Part shown: one piece after another, positions 29,291-39,590 of the stretch | How the letters are laid out: every line of letters starts with the position of its first letter | Position numbering within the stretch: the stretch's first letter is position 1 | Origin: Sarcocystis neurona | Lineage: Eukaryota > Apicomplexa > Conoidasida > Eucoccidiorida > Sarcocystidae | Length of the DNA: 64,000 nucleotides | Reading direction: 5' to 3' | Assembly: GCA_000727475.1 (NCBI GenBank) | Contig: KL647305.1 | Coordinates: forward strand, 1,719,714-1,783,713 | Notes under the pieces: model-generated | Seen by the model: only the letters and a program-made list of their open reading frames with translations | What the model was told of the DNA's origin: nothing | Database searches by the model: none | Made by a program: the position numbers and the translations under genes

Positions 29291-31793
29291 ACAGAGTTTT
29301 AGACAAGTGTGCGTACCCGGTTAATTCTAGATATACATTAATATGTAAATAAGTGTGTAAACACACACGTATATAAATACACACGTTTGCGAGTCAAAAT
29401 CTCCTCCGCGACTGTCCCGTTCTCCCCCCACGTCTCTGGGTGCATAAACACGTACACGTCAACTTCCACGAAGTTAGCTCCCTATACACATACATCAAAT
29501 ATATATATATATTATGCATGTGAATAGGGAGCTATACATATATATAAATATATACACGTATGTGCGTAATAACTATACACAAAGCACAGTAGCTGGCTGC
29601 CTTTTGGTAGCTGCTCCCGTACATATGCGCCGCCACACACACATATTCGAGTACCTGTCTCTGCCTCTCTCTCTCCATGTACATATATATATATATACAT
29701 ACATAGGATATACATTCGTACATTTCTCTCCCTTTATATATCCATTGATGTATATTTATCCATAGATTTATCTATACGTTGCGTTGCGCGTATGGACGTA
29801 TATATGTGTGCCACTCCTGTGCCACTCCACGTACAAGTAAGAAATAGCCACGCATGTAGGTAGACGACCATATCCCCGCACGTGTTTGTCCATCGCAACC
29901 CCGTCTGTGGACAGCCACTACTACGAGCGCTTCAGTAACTACTGAGGACGAGAAATTTCTCGTGCGGGAACACAGCAGAACAGCAGCAGCAGCGGTGTGT
30001 ACGAGGCAAGCGCCAGGTGTTGCAGCAGCAGCCGCCTGGGGATTCACAGGACAGCCCCGGTCCTCGAACCGCAACAGCAGCTGCTGCTGAAGAAACACGT
30101 CTACGCTGCCTGATGAAGCGCGCTGCCGCTGGTGTTGCTGCTAACGCCTGGCTGCTGCGGTGCCCCTTCCCCCTCTCCTTCTGCTGCGGCGGTGCAACTG
30201 CTGCTCCTGCTGCAGGATGAAGAACCGCCGCTGCTTCCGAGAAGTGCGATGGAAGAGAAGACGACGCAACTGCTGTTGCTTGACACGTGTGCCTGGCGAC
30301 GTTTTCTTCGATCGTTTGTGTCCGCAGCAGCCCTGCAGCGGGCGGGCGCCTACTGCTGTACACCCGTTACGCAAAGAACAAGAAGCAGCAGCAGCAGCAC
30401 TCTTGAAGCGGCGTGACCGTCTCCCTCTTCGGCCTTCTCTTTCTCTCTTCCTTTCCTTCGCTGCGAGAGAAACGATAGCAGCAGCAGCAGCTCTCTCTCC
30501 TCGTCATGTTGCTGCAAACAAAAAAGAGCGGCTGCTTTGCTTTCTTAAGAAGTGACCACGGGAATACACGAGCAGCAGCTCTCCCCTTCCTCGGCGTGCT
30601 GGGGGCGCCTTTCTCCCGCCTTTTTCTCTCCTCGCATCCACACGTGTCTACTTGTACCGACGCAGCACTGCAGAGGCGCAGCAGCATGTGCTACGACGAC
30701 GCGCTGCCGCCAGTGGCAGGGGCTCCCCCTACCATCTGCAACGCCCAGCCCCACACACACATACACGTACGCGAAGAAAAACGCCACGTAAGAAGTCGTC
30801 AGAAACCTTTCTTTCAAAGTTCTTCAACCGCAGCACGTGCACACACATTTGCTGTTACACCCAGGCCAGTACGCGTCCAAAGTGTCGCAGCCATGCCTTC
30901 CCGCGACTTCTTCCTCACTATCTCCTTCCCTAACACACACATATATCTATCTATATCTGTGCCTACCTATCTTTATCCCTGTCTACCGCTACCTATATCT
31001 ATCTATATCTGTCCATATCTATTTAAATCTATATCCCTATCTATCTACCTACCTGTATCTCTATCTATCGCTACCTATATCTATCTAACTATATATATAT
31101 ATATATATCTATCCATATCCATTTATATCTATTCCTACCGATTTGTATCTATCTATCTATATCTACCTGCTTATATCTATCTACATCTATCTAGCGATAT
31201 CAACCTATCTATATCTATATATCTATCTATATCTCTATTTATCTACATCTATATCTGCCAATCTATACATAGTCATATATACATGTATACATAGGTGTAG
31301 GTACACACCTTACATATGTATATACAAATGTGTATGTAGAGGTTCTTCACGAAATAAATGTTTCCGTATGCCTCAACCTGATGCATGTGCACACCTCGTT
31401 CTCTCTTGTTCACCATCCCTTTAGACACCTACACCTAGGTAGACAGCTGTAGATACGTACGTGCGTATGTCTACATCTATACATATATATATATATATCT
31501 GTATCTATACATACGCACGTATATACGCACTATGGATACAGATAAATATATACATATGCCTATAAAGATACATATATATTTGTCCAGTGCATATAAATAC
31601 GTGTGTGTGTAAAGGGGACTCCTCGACGTCATTCCTTGTCGATATATATATATATACATATACGCACGTACATACGCAGTGGGGATGCAGATATCTATAT
31701 ATATATATATATATACATATATACATGCCTCCACGTTTACATATATGGTTGCCCAGTATATATAAATACGTGTATGTGTAAGTGGACTCTTAC
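29289..31793. other. Mixed repeats with unassigned open frames
   Basis: TA-rich to about 29770, then a CTG/CAG-bearing unique block at 29900-30930, then TATC repeats at 30940-31265. In the unique block the plus strand 30132..30416 (94 codons; Leu/Ser-rich, with DEEPPLLPRSAMEEKTTQ) and the minus strand both look protein-like. I cannot decide between them. Confidence 0.4.
30940..31265. repeat. TATC/TATCTA microsatellite
   Basis: Array of ATCTATCTATATC, CTGTATCTATC and related units, resembling the array in deaminase intron 1 at 11810-12395. Confidence 0.85.
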
Positions 31794-31800
31794 AGGCCAT
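31505..31800 (+). repeat. Diverged tandem duplication of ~150-170 bp
   Basis: Copies at about 31505-31632 and 31655-31800 share TACGCACGTATATACGCA, then GGATaCAGATA, a CATATATaTtTGtCCAGT segment, ATATAAATACGTGTgTGTGTAA and GGACTCcT. The second copy runs directly into the splice-like site at 31788-31795. Confidence 0.75.
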
Positions 31801-34800
31801 TGCTGGCCATAGACGAAAGCAGCCACCTCGTCTTTACCAGCGTAGAACGAGGAGACGTTGCAGGGCTTGCCTGTTACAAGCCCGGGGATGCAGATATGAG
31901 TCTTCCTGCGGAACGTCTCTACTCGTCCCCCCTCACTACTACTATTTTTCTATCGTGGACGTACGTTGGCAATATACATACATACATACATACATACATA
32001 CATACATGCATACATACATACATACGGGACGCAGCCTGCCACGTGCAAGTTTTGACACGGAAGGTACTGTACGTGTGTAGGTACGAAGAAGATGAATGAA
32101 ATGATTTGAGGGCCACGTTGATCTGCCAAGAAAACATTCCACAACAACAGCAGCAGCTGCTGTGGCGGCTCCACCCGCAGAACACACAGAAGGGGTCTGC
32201 TGCGTTGGTCCACGAGAGAAGAAGAGAGGACGGAGAATCGATCGAAGGACTCGAAGAGAGAAGAGAACAACAGGAAGGCGCAGCTAAAAAAGGACCGAAA
32301 TGTCAAAAGCGCGCGTGGGGAAGAAAAGAGGAGGAGGACGAGAAGAAGATATGGAAGCTTCTTTCTGTTTCAAAAGAATTACCCCGGACCACAACGTAGA
32401 AAGTTTTTGCCACACAGTCACGCGGTCGTCCACTCTCCTGCTGTACAGCATTGTCTTCTGATCTTCGTATGTTATCGGCCCGTTGTTCAAAACCTTCTGC
32501 ACGTCGGCAAAGTCAAAGGCAGCAGCAGCAGGAAGAAGAAGAGAAAATGAAAAGAGGAAGCCACCGGTACGGCAGCACAGACAGCAGAGCTGCTGCAGCT
32601 GCACAGGAACATTACTCCATGAGCAGCAGACGAGGAGGAACCGCAGCAAGAGCAGCACGAAGAGGAACTGCCCAGCCACCAGGACAGAAAAACGTACGAC
32701 AGCAGCAGCAACAGAACAAGAATAACAGCAGCAGCTGCAAAAGCAACAGCAGCAGCAGCAGGGAACCGGGAACAACAACAGCAGAGGACAGCACCGCTGC
32801 AAGAGGGGAGGAGCACCCGCGCAGGTACACGAAAAGCAGCAGCAAGAGGAGGGAAACTGGCGAAAAACAACAGCCGCCGAGCCGCTGTATCAGGAGCAGG
32901 AGTCGCGAAGCTGCAACGAGAGCTTGGTAGGAGCAACACGACACAGAAGCAGCAGCAGCGACACACACGCCCGTCAGTTGCCAGCAGCAGCAGCACAGAG
33001 AGCAGCAGCAGCAGCATGCAGACGGAGCACAGCAGCGACACAGCAGCAACAACGCATGCGGTGCAACACAGTCGCAAGAGCAAGCAGCACCAGCAGCAGC
33101 AACCCCTCTCCAGGAGCAGCAGCAGCAGCAGGAAGAGCGTAACACAGCAGCAGCAGTACTCAAAGAAGAGCAGCAGCATCACAGGAGGAGGTCGGCCGCG
33201 CACGTATGAAGCTGAAGCAGCAGGAGCAGGCCAAGAAGAACAGCAGCAGCATCGCAGGAGGAGGTCGGCCGCGCAGATGCGCACGTGGGAGCGTCGTACT
33301 TCTGCGTACGTCGGAGCTCCGAAGACAACTAGAAAATTAGACTCTTGTCGTACGGACGGCGCTCGTTCAACCCGAATAACTGGGCCCCACCACGACATGA
33401 AGTTCCTCGCAGCAAAAGGCTGGCAGCCGGGGGGAAAGTTGCAGATCAGCAGCGTTGACGCTTCGTCGAATTCCTCCGGCTGCGCGCAGGCGCGTAAGGA
33501 AAAGCAGATAAACGTCTGCTAAAAGGAGAAGAGGGCGGCACGCTGGAAGGGGGACTGCAATACCGATACCGGCCAGGGTATCAGAGGTCTCAGCAGACTC
33601 TACGTCTTCTTCACTGTGTCTTCTACGAACAGGCACACGGAGGGGCCCTGTTGCAGTGTACGTACACCGGGAAAGAGGCGTACGGCGTGCAGTCGCAGAG
33701 CAGCCTTCCCTGACTGTAAAGGGGTTCCTTACCACCCCAAGGAGCTTCTATTCCACCAAATGCGCTGGGGGACAATACATACCACCCCTATACGTATATA
33801 TATGCAGGAGCCTCTCTATTTCCATACAGACGTATAGGCACACAGGAGCTTCTTAGACACCCTGGACAATACATACATATATGTATGTACGCAGGAGCCT
33901 TTTCCTTGCATGAAGACGCATAAAAAGCTGACTTTCGTGTGGCCACGTGCAAACGTTACAGATGTCGTAGGGGTATGTATACACACAGAGATGGCTTCAG
34001 AAGTGATATGCTTCCGTCGTCACCAAGCAAACAAATCGCCGCCTCTCTCTCTCTATCTTTCTACCTACTTGTATACATATATATATATATATATACACGC
34101 ATGTGTGCATACGTGCCATACTCTCTATGTATAGAGGTTTCTCTCTCTGTGTCTGTCTGCGTCTATACGCGCGCAGGAAATCGGAAAGAGGATGCGAGAC
34201 AGAGGGAGGGACCCCCAACACGAATACGTGTATATACGTATCTTCTACATGGTCGTCTATTACATACACATGTGTATACCAGGCCAAAGAGACACATACA
34301 CACACAAACACATATACGTATACAGAGGAACAGAGACCACAAAGAGACGTACGTATGTCTTCCACATATTCTTCTATTGCACACCTATACCCACGCAGAC
34401 ACAGAGAGGGATATCCACATCACAGGCATACACATGTATACACATCTCTGTATACGCAGAATATGGAGACTTCTTCTCTACAAATACACGTATCTATATA
34501 TGTGTAAGTAGTCGCCAAGGTGCGACAGTAGGGTACAGAGACAGAAATAGCTCGAACACAGAAGACAGAGGCATATACATATATATATAACATACACTTA
34601 TATTCTCCATGGTAGTCTACAACGTATCGATACACACAGGGAGACGGAGACACGCATATAGATATAGAGAGAGAGGTACAGAGACAGACACACACGCACA
34701 TACACATACATACATACACAGACATATACATACATATACATACCTACACAGACATACACATACATATACATATACATACATATACATACCTACACAGACA

Positions 34801-36229
34801 TACACATACATATACATATACATACATATACATATACATACATATACATATACATACATATACATACATACACATATACATACATATACATACATACACA
34901 TATACATATACATACATATACATACATATACATATACATATACATACATATACATACATACACATATACATATACATACATATACATACATATACATATA
35001 CATACATATACATATACACACATATACATACATATACATACACATATATATATGCATATGCACATTTCCAGACGCCCAAGGAGAAGTTGATAGGGCAGAG
35101 AGGCTTTTTTTGAGTATACCGCGTAGCATTCCTTGAGAGCTTGAGGAATCATGCTTGGGTCTGTATTGGCGGCGTCGAAGCGCAGACTGCTGCTCGACCG
35201 GAAGCTCGTCTGCGACCTCCCCGGTCGTCTTTGAAGCTCCACGGTCTTCTTCCGCTCCAACTTCCTCTCCATCTCTTCTCGCTTTCGGGGCCCTCTGTGT
35301 CTTCTCCTCTTTTCAGTCTTCTACTCTCTGCCTTTTCTTCGCCTTCTCCACGGAAGGTTTGCCCGTCCTCCCCGTCTTCTCTTCTCCGGCTCCTCGTCTT
35401 TTGCTCCCTTCTCTGCGCCCGCTATTCTTCTTCGTGTTGTCGTCCCACCACTCGCGTCTTTCGTGGCTTTCTGGTGTTCCGCTTCCCGGCCTGCGCGTCG
35501 CTTTCCAATCTGCTCCGTCTTCTCCTGCTGGCTGCCTTTCTGCGTCTTCTTTGAGTTTCTACGCTCTTCGTAAGTTCCTGCCCTCTCTTCTTCTGTGCGT
35601 ACGTCTGTTCGCTTCTCCCTCTGCTCTCTCTTCGGCGCGAGCAGCGGCTGCGCCAGCAGTTTCTCTCGTAGCAGCACCCCACAAAAGAGGGAAACGACGT
35701 CGCCGTCCTGCTGTTCCGCAGCAGGGCCTTCTCAGCAGCTGCAGCAGCAGCCCTCGCGATCCTTCTGCATTGCAAGACGTTGTTGCTCCAACTTTCGCTG
35801 CTGCTTCTCTCGCCCCTGCTCGCGCTGCTGATGAGAAGCAACGTGTTGCTGCAGGCACTGCAGCTGCTGTTGTCGCTGCGAAAAACGCTCTTCCTCCTCC
35901 TGCTGTTGCTGACACCAGAGCTGCTGCTGCTGCCGCTGCTCTTGCTGCTCCTGCTGTACGAGGGGAGGCACGTCCCGCAGCGCTCGCACGAGAGAAACTG
36001 TCGCAGAGACCCTGGGGTCGCTGCTGAGGCTGTCGCTGCTGCTGAGGCTGTTGCTGCTGCTGAGGCTGTTGCTGCTGCTATTGCTCCTGCTGTTTTGTTC
36101 TGGCGTATAAGGTGGCAACCGCGCCCCTGCTATTGCTGCTGTTGCTGCGGAGGCTGCTGGGCCTTCACCAGTGTGGCTGCTGTAGTCGCCGACAGAACAT
36201 CTCTGCTGCCGACGCAACTGTCGCCGCAC
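31794..36229 (-). CDS. Candidate unrecognised multi-exon gene
   Basis: Tentative. The best-supported pieces are two minus-strand exons, 32496..32396 (101 nt; acceptor gtgcag, donor TCTAC|gttgtg) and 31905..31794 (112 nt; acceptor ccgcag, donor CCT|gtaaga). Their phases match, and they join to KVLNNGPITYEDQKTMLYSR ... VWQKLST-KTHICIPGLVTG ... FVYGQQWP. Further upstream on the same strand are 35272..35065 (ERKLERKKTVELQRR ... SMIPQALKECYAVYSKKA, donor GAAAT|gtgcat) and a Gln-rich, probably coiled-coil segment at 36229..35750 (HVASHQQREQGREKQQRKL). I could not link these pieces in phase across the CAG-rich 32.5-35.0 kb stretch, so they may belong to more than one gene. No family is recognised. 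Competing plus-strand frames exist, including one across 31795-31960. Confidence 0.33.
31974..32025 (+). repeat. (TACA)n microsatellite
   Basis: Thirteen or so near-perfect CATA/TACA tetramers with one G variant. It lies in the intron between the two candidate minus-strand exons at 31.8-32.5 kb. Confidence 0.92.
32515..33270. repeat. CAG-rich block (Gln/Ser/Ala or Leu/Cys/Ala frames)
   Basis: Dense CAGCAG, CAACAG and AGCAGC triplets on the plus strand. Several frames on both strands stay open for more than 150 codons. The plus-strand frame 33016..33522 continues past the tract into GPHHDMKFLAAKGWQPGG and may be coding; strand and frame cannot be decided from sequence alone. Confidence 0.6.
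33745..33905 (+). repeat. Two-copy direct repeat
   Basis: Two copies share GGACAATACATAC, then a TATATGTA-type block and GCAGGAGCCTcT, followed by a CATACAGACGTA / CATGAAGACGCATA segment. The copies begin near 33770 and 33864. Confidence 0.65.
34686..35055. repeat. (CATA)/(CATATA) array
   Basis: About 370 bp of alternating TACATA and CATATACATA units with occasional CCTACACAGACATACACA. Both strands are open over the whole array (Tyr/Ile/His/Thr one way, Met/Tyr/Val/Cys the other), which is a repeat artefact. Confidence 0.93.
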
Positions 36230-36275
36230 ACGCGGTCGCTGCTGCTGCTGTTGCTGGGAAGGCCCCGTCTCTGCT
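35690..36275. repeat. CTG-rich block (CAG on the minus strand)
   Basis: CTGCTG-type triplets on the plus strand with two or three copies of GAGGCTGTTGCTGCTGCT around 36020-36080. It is read as Gln-rich by the candidate minus-strand gene and as Leu-rich on the plus strand. Confidence 0.65.
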
Positions 36276-38080
36276 TTTGCCGCGTCCTCTGCGTTTTCTC
36301 ACTCCTCCAAATTTTTCCTTCATGGCGTGTGAGACCCCCCAGCGCAGAGACGTCACTGTTCTATGAACACACACGCGTACCTCTATATATGCTTATCGCA
36401 ATCTAGTATATATAAATGTAGGTATCCACGCCACCACACAGTGAAGCATAGACAGACACCCGAAGAAGCAACTGTAGTAGAAGTCCCAGAGATTTGTAAA
36501 AGTCGTCTTACGACGACCACACAGGAGGAGAGACAAGAGTCGGAGTCCTGGACGTCCTCCCTCTGCTTCGTTTCCACTGCGGTATGTCTGTGTGTACGTA
36601 CAACGGAAGGAGCTGCAGCAGCAAGTTGTGCGTCTCGCGGGTTCTGCAGCAGTCCAGGGCACGTTCAAAAGCCGAAAAGAGAAACAGGGAATATCAACTC
36701 ACGTGATGCACGGGAGAGAAGCCGAGCGAAAGCATGTCGCACAGGCGGCGCGGCAGTAGCAGCATCACACAAGCAAAAGGGCGGCGACGCGGAACTCGTG
36801 GGGGCGGCAGGAAGGCCAGTGCAGGTCCACAGGAAAGCACCAGCAGCATTCACGGCTGCTTCCTGAGTTATGGAGAAAGTGATACGCTGAACTGCAGAAC
36901 GGACGACAGAGGCTCGCCGCAGTGCGGAGTCCGACGCGCACAAAAGTAGCGGAGGACTACTACGCAGGAGGAGAACACGACGGAGACACGCATGCAGCCC
37001 CGCGCGCGACCGCACCGTTCTCCGCCTTTTCTTTCCTGAAAAGACAAAAGTGAAACTCCAGGGGAAAGGGAAGGACACAGTTCTACACGTGCACTACGGA
37101 GCCGGTGGGCAGCTGGTTCATCACGCCGGCAGGTGGCTCCCGAGGGTCATTACGTAGATGTGGATATACTTCCACACATATGCGTATGTTGCTGAGTCGT
37201 ATGTGCAGTGCAGACAGAGAGAGGCAGATACGGGATGCGTAGGAGAATAACATGGATTTGTACGTCTCCTGTGTGGGCAATATACGAGACACAAGTGTGA
37301 ACGTGTGAAATGCGAAGATAGCGGCAGGGTCGTCCACGCAGATGTGCTGACCAGCGATGTATTTATGCAGTGGCGCTGCGGCACGAGGGAAAGCGCAGGA
37401 AGGACTCGGGCCAGAACGCGGTTAAACAGCAAGGCTGAGGACCGTGGGTAAAAATATGCCAGTGGTGCGCATCTGGTACGGGTACGGCTGGTTTTGCAGC
37501 TGCCGCCGCTGAGGCGCTCCTCCAGCTGCGATGGTTGGCTGCGGCTTCGCCGATAGGCAGATGTCCTTGGCGTTGCTTCTGTGCGTTGCAGCCTCTCTTT
37601 TTAACAGGCGAAGGCAGAGAGGGAGAAATTCGTGACGAAGCGGGATGGCTGACCGACCACACGCGTTTCAGCCGCTGCCGCGAGAGCACGGGCCGCAGCG
37701 GGGGCGACGGTAGCGAGGGATCGACGCTGCCGCCGCCGATAAACAGAGGAAACAGCCTCTGTAGGAATCTACACACGAAATGGGAGAACGGAGTGGAATT
37801 CTTGATGGACAGATAAATCGGGAGTTTTGCTGGTTGTGTTGTCCTGGGTGTGCCACGGGTACGTCGGTGGGATACAGACCAGTGCAGAGATTTGCAGGGG
37901 ACAGAAGAAACGCTGTTTCCCTTTGAAAGGCAAGAAGGCGCGGGGGGGAAGTACTGCGTTGGTACAATTTAGGGATGAATGAACAGCTGCAGTTGCGCGC
38001 TGCAAACATTACGTGACAGTTAGTTAGCGTCGAAGGCCCTGCCGGGAGCTGCGGCTGACTCATACGCGGAGCTGCACGCA
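36276..38080. other. Unassigned unique sequence
   Basis: Largely free of microsatellites. Open frames of 70-170 codons occur on both strands. A minus-strand stretch near 37380-37083 (HKYIAGQHICVDDPAAIFAF, then HTFTLVSRILP) looks protein-like but has no recognisable family or clear splice boundaries. Confidence 0.35.
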
Positions 38081-38094
38081 GCGTGGTGACAGGG

Positions 38095-39590
38095 GCAGCT
38101 GCAGCTGCAGCAGCAGCCGCACAAGAGCAGCGCGAGAAGCGGCCGCTGCTGGCTGACCGTGGATCTCTACTACGAAAGACGGGTGGCAGAGGCCCAGCCC
38201 AGCATCTGACCCACATCGTGAGCGGCGAGCCAGCGGCGAGGCCAGGACCAACGAGGCACGAAGCGGAACTGCAACAGAAGCAGCAGCGACAGCAGCAGCA
38301 GCCCCGCGGGCGCACGCGTAGAGCAGCAACAGCAACAGCAGCAGCAAGGGGGGCAAACGCACGGGAGCAACAGCAACGGCAGCAGTATCGCGCGCGCGCA
38401 GAGTGGCACCAGCCGCACCGGTTGCAGCAGCCGCGCAGCCGTCCTGTATCAGCGCAACAGAAGGAGACAGCAAAACAACTTGCGCCGGTCGCAGCAGCAG
38501 CGTCCGGAACAGCAGCATCCGCAGCAGCCGGAGCCGCAGCAGCAGGACCCGCAGCAGCAGCAGGACCCGCAGCAGCAGCAGGTCCCGCAGCACCAGCAGG
38601 CCCCGCAATGGCCCGCGCCGCACACACACGTGGCTGCAGGTAGTTTACGAGAAGGACCCAGTTTTGCAGCAGATGCAAAAGCAAAGATTTCGTAGGCGGG
38701 AGATCTTTCAAGGAAAGCAGCTGCTGTGGGGGTTTGGCTGCCACAACTTCACTGCAATGAAACACACAGCCTTCCGTCGAAAACCGGAAAATTCTCTGAA
38801 GTAGCTATGTATACGGAGAACTGGACAAGTACAAACAAATTTCTGGGAACACAGAGGAGGGATCAGAAAGAATGCCATATCTGCCTCACTGCGTGGAAAG
38901 GAGGAAACCCGCAGCAGCAGGCACACGCCTTCTTCGGGAGCTACCAGCGACAGTTTCACAGGCAGCACCAGCACCTGAGGCAGCAGCAATACTCGTAGCA
39001 GCAGCAGTATCACAGGCAGCAGCAATCCTCCTGGCACCAGCAACATCACAGGCAGCAGCAGTACCAGAGGCAGCCGCAGTATCAGAGGCGGCAGCAGAGG
39101 CCGCAGCAATATCCCTGATCGCAGAAGTACCCCAGGCAGCAGAAGCACCGCAGGCAGCAAGAGTACCCCAGGCAGCAGCAGGAGTACCCCAGAGAGCAGG
39201 AGTGCCAGAAGCAGCAGCAATACTCCACGCAGCAGCAATGCCAAAGGAAGCGACAACACGAGCAGCGGCAATTCCCAGAGCAGCGACAACAGGAGATGCG
39301 ACCAGAAAACATGAGTCGTAGCAACAGCCAATGCAGCACTTCGTTATTATTAGCCTGGCAGCAGTGGCAGCACTCAAGCCGACCTCCTACTCGCGAACCA
39401 CCAGCCGTTCGTTTTTGGCTGGTGGTGGTAGCAGCAGCAACAGCAGCTGCAGTCACCACGGCAGCAGCAACTGCAGCAATGGCAGCGGCACCGAAACAAA
39501 AGGAATAATAGCAGGTGCAGCAACAGCAGGAGCACCGGCAGCAACATAAACGACAGCTGCAGCGCGACGGTAGCAGCAGTAGCAGTATGG
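38095..39590 (+). repeat. CAG-rich block with short degenerate units
   Basis: Two CAG-rich sub-blocks (about 38095-38640 and 38910-39590) are separated by unique sequence. The first contains repeated CCGCAGCAGCAGGACCCG-like units around 38525-38600. The second contains CAGGCAGCAGCAgTACC-like units around 39010-39240. Confidence 0.7.
38403..38804 (+). CDS. Candidate 3' exon of an unrecognised Ser/Arg- or Gln-repeat protein
   Basis: Plus-strand frame ending at a TAG at 38802-38804. After an Arg/Ser dipeptide-like tract derived from CAG repeats, it becomes non-repetitive: VVYEKDPVLQQMQKQRFRRR, then EIFQGKQLLWGFGCHNF and a basic end, RRKPENSLK. A possible acceptor (ctgcag|GTAGTTTACGAG, about 38640) would start just the non-repetitive part. 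No family recognised. The minus strand is also open here with a Leu/Ala-rich frame, so the strand is only a preference. Confidence 0.3.
   Translation: MAPAAPVAAAAQPSCISATEGDSKTTCAGRSSSVRNSSIRSSRSRSSRTRSSSRTRSSSRSRSTSRPRNGPRRTHTWLQVVYEKDPVLQQMQKQRFRRREIFQGKQLLWGFGCHNFTAMKHTAFRRKPENSLK

Noticed and set aside
32487..33398. 303-codon minus-strand Cys/Leu-rich frame
   Set aside because: Cys and Leu runs are the antisense of CAG triplets; lack of stops reflects the repeat. The first ~45 residues could be real but are unsupported.
34617..35136. 170-codon open frames on both strands
   Set aside because: Produced by the CATA/CATATA repeat; composition is only Tyr/Ile/His/Thr or Met/Tyr/Val/Cys.
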